54,287 nucleotides of DNA from positions 1 to 54,287 of the forward strand of contig CAYPNP010000029.1 of NCBI GenBank assembly GCA_964412195.1. Direction: 5' to 3'. The DNA is from CAYPNP01 sp964412195. GTDB lineage: Bacteria; Acidobacteriota; JAAYUB01. A program made the translations under genes and the position numbers. This document shows, in pieces, positions 33,801 to 41,600 of this stretch. The notes beneath the pieces are model-generated. The model made no database searches and was not told where the DNA came from. It worked only from the letters and a program-made list of their open reading frames with translations. How positions within the stretch are numbered: the stretch's first letter is position 1; every line of letters begins with the position of its first letter.

Positions 33801-33918
33801 CTGGGTGGGGGTCGTGGCGCGCGACGGGCTGGCACCGGCGGACCACGACGGCCGCCTGCCCCACGACACGCTGGCGCTGGAAGCCGAGGGTCTCGTCGAG
33901 GTGCTGACGAGCCGGTGA
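30886..33918 (+). CDS. Two-component-regulator-propeller diguanylate cyclase
   Basis: A 1010-residue membrane sensor. After a signal peptide (MIPLLLLLLALLACPAAAAE), about fourteen propeller repeats of the FLWIGTENGLLRYDG type build a periplasmic seven-bladed double propeller (~25-600). A Y_Y_Y domain (~630-725), one transmembrane helix (WWFVGSAGLLAVALGALAML, ~735-755) and a short coiled coil (RDRLEGLVAERTRALQIAY) follow. The GGDEF cyclase domain has GGEEF at 888-892 and an allosteric I-site RETD at 879-882, so it should make c-di-GMP under product inhibition. Propellers of this class commonly sense polysaccharide fragments, which fits the GH81 glucanase nearby. The ligand is unknown. Confidence 0.93.
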   Translation: MIPLLLLLLALLACPAAAAEPPGRSQFRTYGPEQGLTDPAISCLAQDASGFLWIGTENGLLRYDGSRFQKWTMADGLPSSWVRRIFPLPDGSLWVVTTRGLVRFRDGRVDPARFGPKGVTGSPERTLVDLDAEGRLWVLRRNGVYRQTAFTAFDAVPGRPAGQSVALACGPSPGEVYVALDRGVWELRPGWKWAPAGRLDLPPDEAIEALVVDGAGRLWVAGVRRLWYRDRGGTAFRDATAWLPGTPFTESQIQRSANGQVWIPTNNGLLAVRGTEREVLDAAAGLPSKWARTAMVDREGSLWVVGPALYRRLGGDYVRGYTTDDGLPNDVVWVVYRDAAGSLWAGTNDGVARLGPRGWEPLPGTAGLAPSSMQADAAGNLWIAFSNGPLMVLRRGQAAPAVQPMPSSTGQPDRPYALLWQNGRLWLGDPGRGIFTLDVSPAGGPRIEPAYTPAQAGVPQLIVVHLAADARGRIWAATNAGLLCRDESGWHRWTAADGLRHDYVSGVLPAGDGSCWIWYQEPLGLGRVAATGGRLQVLAHYDSRSGLASDRVYAAVRDRRGAIWIGGDRGVDRLRAGKITHLGRSGGLVGEDCCANGMWTDAGGDVWAGTSTGLARIRAAAEPPPPPPPACFLTGIQLDGRTLRPPLPTRLALPPQESTVEFFFASPTFLDEMAMEFQVRLGGFEDAWRSTELRQARYPSLPGGRYRFEARARHPGGAFGPAASFAFDVETAWWRTWWFVGSAGLLAVALGALAMLLRVRAVARQRDRLEGLVAERTRALQIAYAELAEASQALKEASLTDPLTELRNRRYLSYVIETDVARVVRTYRDAAPDQPLPNQDLVFFLVDLDRFKQINDTHGHAAGDAVLRQTAVVLRRAARETDSVVRWGGEEFLVVARGASRAEAPALAERIRAQMARQVLRLESGADVRWTCSLGFAALPFHWRHPEWLGWERTVALADACLYAAKHAGRDAWVGVVARDGLAPADHDGRLPHDTLALEAEGLVEVLTSR

Positions 33919-33922
33919 GCGA

Positions 33923-34006
33923 AATTGCGGATTGCAAATCAGGGCCCGCGGACATCGGATTTCGGACATCGGGGCTCGGGGCTTGGGATTCGGGGCTCGG
34001 GAGCAA
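33923..34006. repeat. GCGGATT and GGGGCTCGG repeat block
   Basis: After the GGDEF stop come GCGGATTGC (33926-33934), CGGACATCGG-type units (33950-33971) and GGGGCTCGGGGCTTGGG units (33966-34003). Same family as 20614-20723. Convergent gene ends. Confidence 0.6.
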
Positions 34007-34047
34007 TGATGATTGCGGATGATGGCACGCAGAAATCCGGGCCGTGC

Positions 34048-35190
34048 TCAGAATCTTCCCAATGGGAGATGAAGCCGTCTACGGATCAGCTTCCACCGCC
34101 GTTCCCAGATGTCCCGCCGCACCAGCCGCCGCTGCACGGGAAGGCTCCGCTGTCGCAGCGCTTCGATCCCCCGGCGCAGGCCCGGGTCCTCGATCCGCTC
34201 CAGCAGGTCCCGGTAGTAGAGGAAATGGCTGTCGGATACCCAGGGAAGGCGGTCCAGCCGCTCCGCCAGCGGGCCCGGCGGCATGGTCTCCAGCGCGTCC
34301 GGACGGCCCGCGGCGAAAAACTCCAACTGAGTCCGGACGCACTTCTCGCACACACCGCAGTTCAGTCCGGAGCTCCGGTTCTTCCAGCAGACGCGCAGGT
34401 GCCGGCGGGCCAGCGGCCATTCGGCGATGGCCGCCGCCTTCTCGAATCGCAGCGTCTCTTCCGCGTGGTGAACGAAGCGCACTGCCGCCGATGAGCACAG
34501 CGGCGTCAGGTTGGGGTGCATTCCGAGGAACCGCGGATCGATCCGATCCGCGTAGCCGCCTGCGGCGAGCCAGACCGTCCCGCATCGCTCCCGCAGCAGG
34601 TGGCCGGCAGCGGTCAGTGCTCCGGTGAACCCGTTGATCCACGGGAGGACCCGGAAATCCGGGTGGTCACGCAGGTTGGTCCGGATCCCCACCAGCTCCA
34701 GCCCGCACTCCCGGGCGACGGCGCGGTTCCACTCGCCCACTCGGGCGAGGCGGGCGGCGTCTGACAGCGGCACGTCGTAGCCTTCGACATAGACCAGGTG
34801 GGTCAGCCGGTCACGCATCTGCAGCAGCGTGTAAAAGGAATCGACTCCCCCCCCGAAGAGAAGCGCCTGGCCGGACGCCGCCGTCAGCGCCTCGCTGCCG
34901 TCGCTGTAGACCGCCCCGCCCGGGAAGCCCCACCAGCGGCGGGCCATCTCGCGGGCCTCAGCCGCGTTCGAAACCCACCGGGGGCAGAGCGGGCCATCCG
35001 TCCGCAGGTCCCGGCCGCGGCACATGGCCGGAAACAGAAAGGCCTGGAGGAACGCCTCCCGCGCCGGGGCCAGGCGGATGGAGGATTCGAAGAAGACCTC
35101 GCGCCCGCCGACCCGGGCGGCGACCCGTGAGCCGCCGGGCGTCTCAACGGTGCGAAGACCACGGATGTTCAGGCAGGATCGTCCGTTCAC
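34048..35190 (-). CDS. QueC-like PP-loop protein, paralogue 1 (unknown function)
   Basis: A 380-residue protein with a pyrophosphatase-loop motif LLFGGGVDSFYTLL (~110-123), a variant of SGGxDS in which the Ser is replaced by Gly. Near residue 268-287 CWKNRSSGLNCGVCEKCVRT follows the C-x9-C-x2-C-x2-C zinc pattern of QueC. An N-terminal ~100-residue domain (NIRGLRTVETPGG..., PAREAFLQAFLFPAMCRG) is unlike QueC. No other queuosine or deazapurine gene is near, so 7-cyano-7-deazaguanine synthesis is unlikely; an ATP-dependent nucleotidyl or thiolation-type reaction is possible. The start is GTG with no clear ribosome site. It follows its paralogue by 36 nt. Confidence 0.7.
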   Translation of the reverse strand: MNGRSCLNIRGLRTVETPGGSRVAARVGGREVFFESSIRLAPAREAFLQAFLFPAMCRGRDLRTDGPLCPRWVSNAAEAREMARRWWGFPGGAVYSDGSEALTAASGQALLFGGGVDSFYTLLQMRDRLTHLVYVEGYDVPLSDAARLARVGEWNRAVARECGLELVGIRTNLRDHPDFRVLPWINGFTGALTAAGHLLRERCGTVWLAAGGYADRIDPRFLGMHPNLTPLCSSAAVRFVHHAEETLRFEKAAAIAEWPLARRHLRVCWKNRSSGLNCGVCEKCVRTQLEFFAAGRPDALETMPPGPLAERLDRLPWVSDSHFLYYRDLLERIEDPGLRRGIEALRQRSLPVQRRLVRRDIWERRWKLIRRRLHLPLGRF

Positions 35191-35226
35191 TTGTTTTCAG
35201 CCTGGGACGTCGAACATCCCTCCGCG

Positions 35227-36354
35227 TCACGCACGGAGGCCTCGGCGGAGCCGCTTCCACCACCGTTCGGCGGCGCCGCGCCCAGCCTGCCTCCGCCGCC
35301 AGGCCACGCTGCGCTCGCCGAGCGCCACGATGGCCCCGCGGACCCGCGGCTCGCGGATGCGCTCCAGGAGGTCCTGATAGTACAGGTACAGGTTGTCCGG
35401 CACGCCGGGGATGGCGTCCAGCCGGTCCACCAGAGGCCCCGGCGGCATGGACTCCAGCGCCTCGAGCTGCCCCGCCGCGAAGAACTCGAGCTGGGTCCGG
35501 ACGCACTTCTCGCACACCCCGCAGTTGAGCCCGTCCCCCCGGTTCTTCCAGCAGACGCGCAGGTAGCGGCGGGCCAGCGGCCAGCCGGCGATGGCGGCGG
35601 CCTTCTCGCAGCGCAGCACGCCCTCGCCGTGGTGGAAAAAGCGCACCGCCCCCGACGACCAGAAGGGCGTCAGCCGGGGGTGCATCCCCAGGACCCACGG
35701 GTTGATTTCGGTGACGTGGCCGTCGTTGGCCAGCAGGGCGGTCCCGCAGATGCCGCGCAGCAGGTGGCCGGCGGCCGCCACCGCCCCACCGAAACTGTTG
35801 GTCCAGGACAGCACCTTGAAATCGGGGTGGGCGCGGAGGTCCGACCGGATCACCACCAGCTCCAGCCCGCACTCGGCGGCGACGGCCCGGTTCCACTCGC
35901 CGATGCAGGCGAGCCGGCCGGCGTCCTCCAGCGGCACGTCATAGCCCTCGACGTAGAGCAGGTGGGTCAGCCGGCCGCGCTCCGTCCAGAGGGTGTAGAA
36001 GGAGTCCACGCCCCCGCCGAAAAACAGCGACTGCCCGGCCGCCGGGCTCAGCACCTCGTCGCCGACGCACCGGACGGCGCCACCGCGGAAGCCCCACCAT
36101 TCCCCGGCGATCGCCCGGGCGCCGGCGGTGTTCTCCCGCCAGCGGAGGCACACCGGGCCGTCGGTTACGAGGTTGCGGCCGCGGCACATGGCCGGAAACA
36201 GGAAGGCCTGGAGGAACGCCTCCCGGGCCGGGGCCAGGGGGGTGGAGGATTCGAAGAAGGCCTCGCGGCCGCCGACCCGGGCGGCAATCCGCCAGACGCC
36301 GTCTGGCGCTCGCTCAGCGTTCAGATTCCGGATGGACAGGCTTCTTCGGCTCAT
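35227..36354 (-). CDS. QueC-like PP-loop protein, paralogue 2 (unknown function)
   Basis: A 375-residue protein that aligns along its whole length with the next gene downstream. Shared blocks are ARVGGREAFFES, PAREAFLQAFLFPAMCRG, FFGGGVDSFYTL, YVEGYDVPL, LARRYLRVCWKNR and LNCGVCEKCVRTQLEFFAAG. The zinc ligands and the PP-loop are conserved in both copies, including the GGGVDS substitution, so both are probably functional. This is a tandem duplication with considerable divergence, and the copy order suggests a two-gene operon led by this gene. Start ATG at 36354 (MSRRSLSIRNL); longer readings add unrelated sequence. Confidence 0.72.
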   Translation of the reverse strand: MSRRSLSIRNLNAERAPDGVWRIAARVGGREAFFESSTPLAPAREAFLQAFLFPAMCRGRNLVTDGPVCLRWRENTAGARAIAGEWWGFRGGAVRCVGDEVLSPAAGQSLFFGGGVDSFYTLWTERGRLTHLLYVEGYDVPLEDAGRLACIGEWNRAVAAECGLELVVIRSDLRAHPDFKVLSWTNSFGGAVAAAGHLLRGICGTALLANDGHVTEINPWVLGMHPRLTPFWSSGAVRFFHHGEGVLRCEKAAAIAGWPLARRYLRVCWKNRGDGLNCGVCEKCVRTQLEFFAAGQLEALESMPPGPLVDRLDAIPGVPDNLYLYYQDLLERIREPRVRGAIVALGERSVAWRRRQAGRGAAERWWKRLRRGLRA

Positions 36355-36497
36355 GATGGAACCCGCCCTATTGTACGTCCCCGGCGGGCCGGACACAAGC
36401 CACGGCGACCCCACGCTGAGAAAATCGCTGCTGCCTCCGCATCTCCGGTCCCGGCGGCGGCGTCCAATAGCGGCAATCCAGTTCCGGAGGAGCCGGC

Positions 36498-37034
36498 ATG
36501 AAACAGAACCGTCTCTCCCTCTCCCTGATCCTGTGGATCGGCGCCGCCGGGTCCGCCCTCGCCGCGGACGCCGCGCTGGCCAAGCCCCTCGAACCGCTGG
36601 CGCCCCTCGTGGGCAAGACCTGGAAGGGCACCTTCAAGGAATCCACCCCGGAAAAGCCCATGCACGACGTCGCCCGCTGGGAGCGGGCCCTGAACGGGCA
36701 GGCCGTGCGCGTCCTGCACTCGGTCAACGACGGCATGTACGGCGGGGAGACCCTCATCATCTGGGACGCCGCAAAGAACAGCCTGGTCTACTACTACTTC
36801 ACCACGGCCGGCTTCCACACCACCGGCACCCTGTCGGTGGACGGCGGGAAGTTCACCAGCCGCGAGAAGGTCACCGGCAACGCCCAGGGGATCACGGAGG
36901 TGGAGTCGGTCACCGAGCTGCGGCCCGACGGCACGATGCGCGTCACCGCCGCGTACCTCAAGGACGGGCAGAAGGCGGGCGGCCGCGAGGTGGTCTACGT
37001 CGAGGACCCCACGGCGCAGGTGATCTTCAAGTAA
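36498..37034 (+). CDS. Secreted lipocalin-like protein (DUF1579-like)
   Basis: A 178-residue protein with a signal peptide (MKQNRLSLSLILWIGAAGSALAAD). The mature sequence is one beta-barrel-type domain. LEPLAPLVGKTWKGTFK, RWERALNGQAVRVLHSVNDG, GETLIIWD and VYYYFTTAGFHTTGTL match the pattern 'G.W.G....W...L.G......G..Y.G......D' seen in DUF1579/THAP4-like lipocalins. The ligand is unknown. GGAGGAG lies 7 nt before the ATG. It is divergent from the PP-loop pair and followed by a 430-bp repeat-filled spacer. Confidence 0.7.
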   Translation: MKQNRLSLSLILWIGAAGSALAADAALAKPLEPLAPLVGKTWKGTFKESTPEKPMHDVARWERALNGQAVRVLHSVNDGMYGGETLIIWDAAKNSLVYYYFTTAGFHTTGTLSVDGGKFTSREKVTGNAQGITEVESVTELRPDGTMRVTAAYLKDGQKAGGREVVYVEDPTAQVIFK

Positions 37035-37343
37035 TTGCGAATTGCAGATTGCGGATTGCCAACCGTGCTCGTGCTCGTAATCGTGCTCGTATTCGTAATC
37101 GTAATCGTAATCGAATGCAGAAGTTCACGCAGAGCCCGCCGAGGGGCAGAGGCGCAGAGAAAGCCGGACGCGAACGGCTCGCCCCACACGGTCAAACGGT
37201 GAATCGGTGAATCGGCAGAGGAAAAATCCCGCGGAAGATAGCGAAGTACGTTACCCGCCGGGCGCTGACGCATCCCGGTACTGACCGCTTGCAGGCCCGA
37301 ACACAGGTCGCCGTTTCGCCCCGTCGCCGATTCGCCGTTTCCA
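37034..37343. repeat. Spacer mosaic: GCGAATT, CGATTA/CTCTGCG composite, GGTGAATC and CGGCGAAAC units
   Basis: In order: GCGAATT units (37034-37062), the reverse-oriented CGTAAT-hexamer plus CTCTGCG composite (37064-37161), GGTGAATC units (37190-37214), then TTTCGCC-type units (37312-37343), the reverse of the primase linker repeat. No gene is seen. Confidence 0.75.
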
Positions 37344-37345
37344 AC

Positions 37346-37457
37346 GACACGCGCTGAGGACAGCGCGAGGTACGACACGCGCTGAGGACAGCGCGAGGTA
37401 CGACACGCGCTGGGGACAGCGCGAGGTACGACACGCGCTGAGGACAGCGCGAGGTAC
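37346..37457. repeat. 28-bp tandem hairpin array, four units
   Basis: Four 28-bp units start at 37346, 37374, 37402 and 37430. Each reads GACACGCG, centre, CGCGAGGTAC. The centre makes a perfect hairpin GCGCTG-AGGA-CAGCGC; unit three has one change (TGGGGA for TGAGGA). The array ends 8 nt from the stop of the chagasin-like gene. Confidence 0.92.
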
Positions 37458-37465
37458 GTCATTCT

Positions 37466-38389
37466 CTATTTCGCCGCGGCGGAGACGCGCACCAGCACGT
37501 GGAAGATCTCGGTGGGGGACTTCTCCCAGTTCCGGCGGTAGTGCAGGACGATCTTGGCGGCGCCGGGGCGCTCGGCCTTGTAGTGGAACACGTACGTCCC
37601 GCCGCCGCCCACCACGTTCGCGCCGACCGGGTCGGGCACATACTGGCCGGACGCCTCCACCGACACTGCCGCGTCGTCGGGCGGCAGGGCCACCCATTCG
37701 AAGCCGGTGGTGGGATTGCCCGGCAGCCGCACGGTGATCACCTGGCCGACCGCCGCCTCCACGTAGTGGCCGGCGGCTTCCCGGCCGAGCACGATCTCGT
37801 TGGGGGCGGCCGGCGGCCACACTCCTGTCGGCGGAGCGGCTGCAGCGGGCGCCGACCCCGCCGGCCGGGCCAGTTCGGCTGATGAAGCCGGGCCGGGGAC
37901 CGGCACGCTGGCGGTCGCGGGCCCCGCGGTGCCGGCGGACGCCGTGGCCGGGGCGGCAGCCACCGGCACGCCCACCGCCCGGATCTCGGCGGAGCTCCCC
38001 GCCAGCGGCAGCTGGGCGTATTCCTCCGGCAGCAGGCCGGGCACCATCAATTCCCGGCCCTGGCGCGTTTCGCTCTCGTGCTTCACCGGCATCCAGCCCT
38101 GCGGCCCCCAGGTGAGGCGGCGCTTGCCCACCCAGTACATCACGCCCCAGGGGGTGCGCACGAAGTCGTTGATCTGGGCCTTCAGGTCCAGCTCCTGGCC
38201 GCCGTAGGAGAGGGCGCCGACCTTCTTCTCCGTCTGGTTGCCCGCGCTCTCCACCTCCAGGGCGTAGCCCCACTTCCCGGAGGTGTACTTCCCCGACTTG
38301 TACAGGTTGATCTTCTGGACCTCGTCGGCGGCCCAGAGCAGGCCCGCCATCAGCGCGGGGAGCGCCAGCGCCATCACGACACGCCTCAT
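37466..38389 (-). CDS. Secreted protein with C-terminal chagasin-like (I42) cysteine-protease inhibitor domain
   Basis: A 307-residue protein with a signal peptide (MRRVVMALALPALMAGLLWAAD). Residues ~24-125 form an uncharacterised beta-rich domain (LYKSGKYTSGKWGYALEVES). A Pro/Ala linker follows (~140-195), then a chagasin-type domain (~196-305) with the inhibitory loops NPTTGFEW (225-232), VVGGGGTYVFHY and RRNWEKSP (canonical RPW/RPF, here RNW). Chagasins block papain-family C1 peptidases; one is encoded ~8.5 kb away. Start ATG at 38389 has GGAGG 5 nt upstream. The promoter TTGGAC-17-TACAAT (38454-38426) supports it. Confidence 0.82.
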   Translation of the reverse strand: MRRVVMALALPALMAGLLWAADEVQKINLYKSGKYTSGKWGYALEVESAGNQTEKKVGALSYGGQELDLKAQINDFVRTPWGVMYWVGKRRLTWGPQGWMPVKHESETRQGRELMVPGLLPEEYAQLPLAGSSAEIRAVGVPVAAAPATASAGTAGPATASVPVPGPASSAELARPAGSAPAAAAPPTGVWPPAAPNEIVLGREAAGHYVEAAVGQVITVRLPGNPTTGFEWVALPPDDAAVSVEASGQYVPDPVGANVVGGGGTYVFHYKAERPGAAKIVLHYRRNWEKSPTEIFHVLVRVSAAAK

Positions 38390-38425
38390 CTTCGCCTCCA
38401 TCCCGGCCGGAATTTCGTCCGGCGT

Positions 38426-38454
38426 ATTGTAATCCAAGGGGTCGCACGGTCCAA
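38426..38454 (-). promoter_or_regulatory. Promoter of the chagasin-like gene
   Basis: Minus strand TTGGAC (38454-38449), a 17-nt spacer and TACAAT (38431-38426), 37 nt upstream of the ATG at 38389. Confidence 0.55.
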
Positions 38455-38634
38455 CGGATTCCTGTGCCGGCGGACACAATACTTTTTCCGGATGTTGGTA
38501 TAAAATATTGCCAATCCACTGTAGGAACAGGTATGGGATTCTCAAACTCCCCGGCGGAAAGCGGGTTTCGGCGGCGGGGGCATATGTCCCTCTCCGGCGC
38601 GTCCCCTCTGCCGGTGTGCCGCAAGGAGGCCTTC

Positions 38635-41600
38635 ATGTCGACGTTCCGCCCCCCCCGCCGCCTCGAATCGAATCCGATCCAGCGATGGAAGCTGCTGCCC
38701 GCCGTGTTCCTGGTCGTTGGGGCACTCCTGTTCGCCGCCCCCGGGGACGCGGCGAAGGCGCCGGCGGCCGGCGCCACGGTTGTCTCCAAGAAGGCGGTCA
38801 CCTTCGTCGAGAGCGCGGCCGCCCTGACGCCCGCCCAGGGGCACGGGGGCGGCGCCGCCACCGACAACTTCTGGCCCTACTTCCTGCCCGGCCAAGGCTG
38901 CAACACCGGCCCGATCTTCAACGATCCCTTCGTCGTGGCCTACGCCGGCGAGCACCAGCCGGTGGAATCCTCCGACTGGTGGACCGGCGTCGGCCTCCAG
39001 TGGAAGGGCTGGGTCACGGCGGACGCGAATTCGGGCTTCACCAACGCCTTCTACAACGAGCCGTTCGCCCACGCCTTCCTGGACGAGCCGACCACCAACG
39101 CCACGCGGCTGCCCCTGCCGACCCACGGCTTCCGCTTCTGGAACCAGCGCGACATGCAGGTGAAGACGAACGAGGAATACAACCTCATCCGCTTCACCCG
39201 CGGCAACCTCGCCCCGGCCGCCTCGCCGATCGTGACCGTCGGCCTGAAGGACGTCCACCCCATCCGCGACGCCGGCTTGCAGCCGCCCCAGGCCGCGCCC
39301 TGGACCAACGTCACCGTCCGGAACTACTCCGACTGGGGCGTGGTTCTCGGGTACGCCAGCAACGGCAGCGAGCTGACCATCACCCTAGCCAACGGCAGCC
39401 CTTTCGCCTGGCTGGAGCGCACCCAGGGCACCGCTCCCTTCCGCGTCTGGGCGGGCACGCCCATCGGCGACGACCTCGGCTCGCTGACCGTCTGGTACAA
39501 CCAGGGCGGCACCCTCGGCCTGACAGTGACGAACACCGCCCAGGACAACGGGAAGTTCACCAACACCTCCGCCTACGCCCTCTTCGCCGACGCCGGCACG
39601 TGGACGCAGACCGACAGCTCCGACCCCATGGCGCACACCAAGCTGTTCGCCAACGACGCGGCCTCCCGGGTGGTGGTGCTGGCCATGCCGCACAACGTGG
39701 ATCCCGCGGACGCGGCCGCGCTGACCCAGGCGATGACGGAACTCCAGACCTACGCCTGGCAGCGGACCGTCAACACCCGGCTGCACTACCCGCCCATCCC
39801 GGGCTCCGACGCCAGCGCCGACATCGGCGGGGCGAGCCTGCCCCTCGGCTACGACGCGGCGGACGCCCGTCTGCGGTTCGTGCTCAAGACGACCGTGGAT
39901 GACTTCTCGACCCACGGGCCGGGCGGCACGCCGCTGCAACTGCTCTTCCCCCACCACCGCAAGAACATGATCGACGCCGACCGAGAGCACATCCTGACGC
40001 GCGACGGGCAACCCGCCTACACCTGGCGGTCGGTCAAGGGCGAGCTGGTCGCCTACGCCGGCAACCGGCTGGTGCAGGAGCTGCCGGTGCGGGGGATCCT
40101 GCCCTTCCTACCGAACGTCGGCGTGGACTCGGCCGCCCCCATCGCCGGGCAGGTCCCGGCCGACGACATCTACGACACGATGAAGGCCTGGTTCTACCAG
40201 GGGGAGCCCAAGCCCGGCGGCCAGCGCATCCCCGCGTTCGTGCGCGATTTGGGCACCTACATGGTGTACAACTCCAACACGTACTCCCCCGAGCTGGCCG
40301 GGATCTTCGAGAACCTGGTCATCGCCGACCAGCTGGCCCAGTCGGCGCGGCTGACCGGTTTCGATGCCGACCTGGGGAAGCCGCGTCCGGCCGTGGCCGC
40401 CGAGATCCGCTCCGCCGTGCTGGACGCCCTCCGGGAACTGGTGGGGCGCTGGGGCGACATCTACACCAGCGGGTTCTTCATCTACAACACGGCCTACGAC
40501 ACCCTGCTGCCCTCGCATGACGGGTACGGCTCGGTGCAGAACCTCAACGACCGGCACTTCCACTACGGCTACTTCCTGCGCTCCGCGGCGATCATCGGCC
40601 GGTATGACCGGGCCTGGCTGGACGACCACCTCCCGCTCCTCGAAGAACTGGTCCGCGAGGTGGCCAACGCCGACCGGAACAGCGCCCGTTACCCCTTCCT
40701 GCGGAACCTCAGCCCCTTCTACGGCCACAGCTGGGCCAACGGGACGGGCAACAACGGGGACGGCAACGACCAGGAGTCCACCAGCGAGGCGGTCAACTTC
40801 GCCGCCGGCCTGTTCGACCTCGGCCAGGTCCTGGGCCGCGCCGACTGGCGGGACCTGGGGCTGTACCTCTACGAGCAGGAAATCCAGGGCGCCGAGCAGT
40901 ACTGGTTCAACCAGGACGCCGACCTCGACCACAGCTCGGGCGCCTTCTACAACGGGAACTGGCCGGACGCCTTCGTCCACTACCAGAAATCCGGGACGGC
41001 CCACATCACACCGTTCATCGGCCAGGTTTACCAGAGCAAGGTCACCCGGGAGACCTTTTTCGGCTCCGCCGCCTTCCCGGCGTTCTCGAATTCCCTCCTG
41101 ATCCACGCCATCCCGCTCAGCGCCTCCAGCCTCTACCTCGGCCGGAATCCGCAGTGGCTGGCCAAGGCATGGGAGGAATACCAGCTGGAATACTCGGAGG
41201 ATCCCCGCCCGTCCGCCTACGAGGTCATCGTCGCCGGCCTGCAGGCGCAGCTGCCCGGAACCGAGCCGGCCGCGGGCAAGCCGGGCCCCATCGCCGCCCT
41301 GACCCGGATCCGCCAGGACCACGAGATCTTCCCGCCGGCACTCAACTCCCAGGGCAAGCACTGGGCCTACACCCTGGCCTGCCTGGGATCGCTGGACACT
41401 TCCGTTCACGCGAACATCCCCGCCTATGGGGCATTCCAGCTGGACGGCGCGCGGACCCTCGTCGCCTACAACCCCGGCGGCTCCCCGCTCACGGCGACCT
41501 TCAAGGACGCGGCGGGCCAGGTGGTCGGCACCCTCCAGGTGCCGGCGTACTCCATGGCCGCCGGACCGGGCGGCGGTTCCCCGACCACCTTCCGGCCCGC

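Noticed and set aside
31461..34022. 853-residue plus-strand frame overlapping the GGDEF gene
   Set aside because: A frame-shifted shadow; the true frame holds the propeller repeats, Y_Y_Y domain and GGEEF.
34048..36354. True queC (queuosine synthesis)
   Set aside because: The PP-loop and zinc pattern fit, but the extra N-terminal domain, the altered SGGxDS motif and the absence of queD/queE/queF nearby argue against it.
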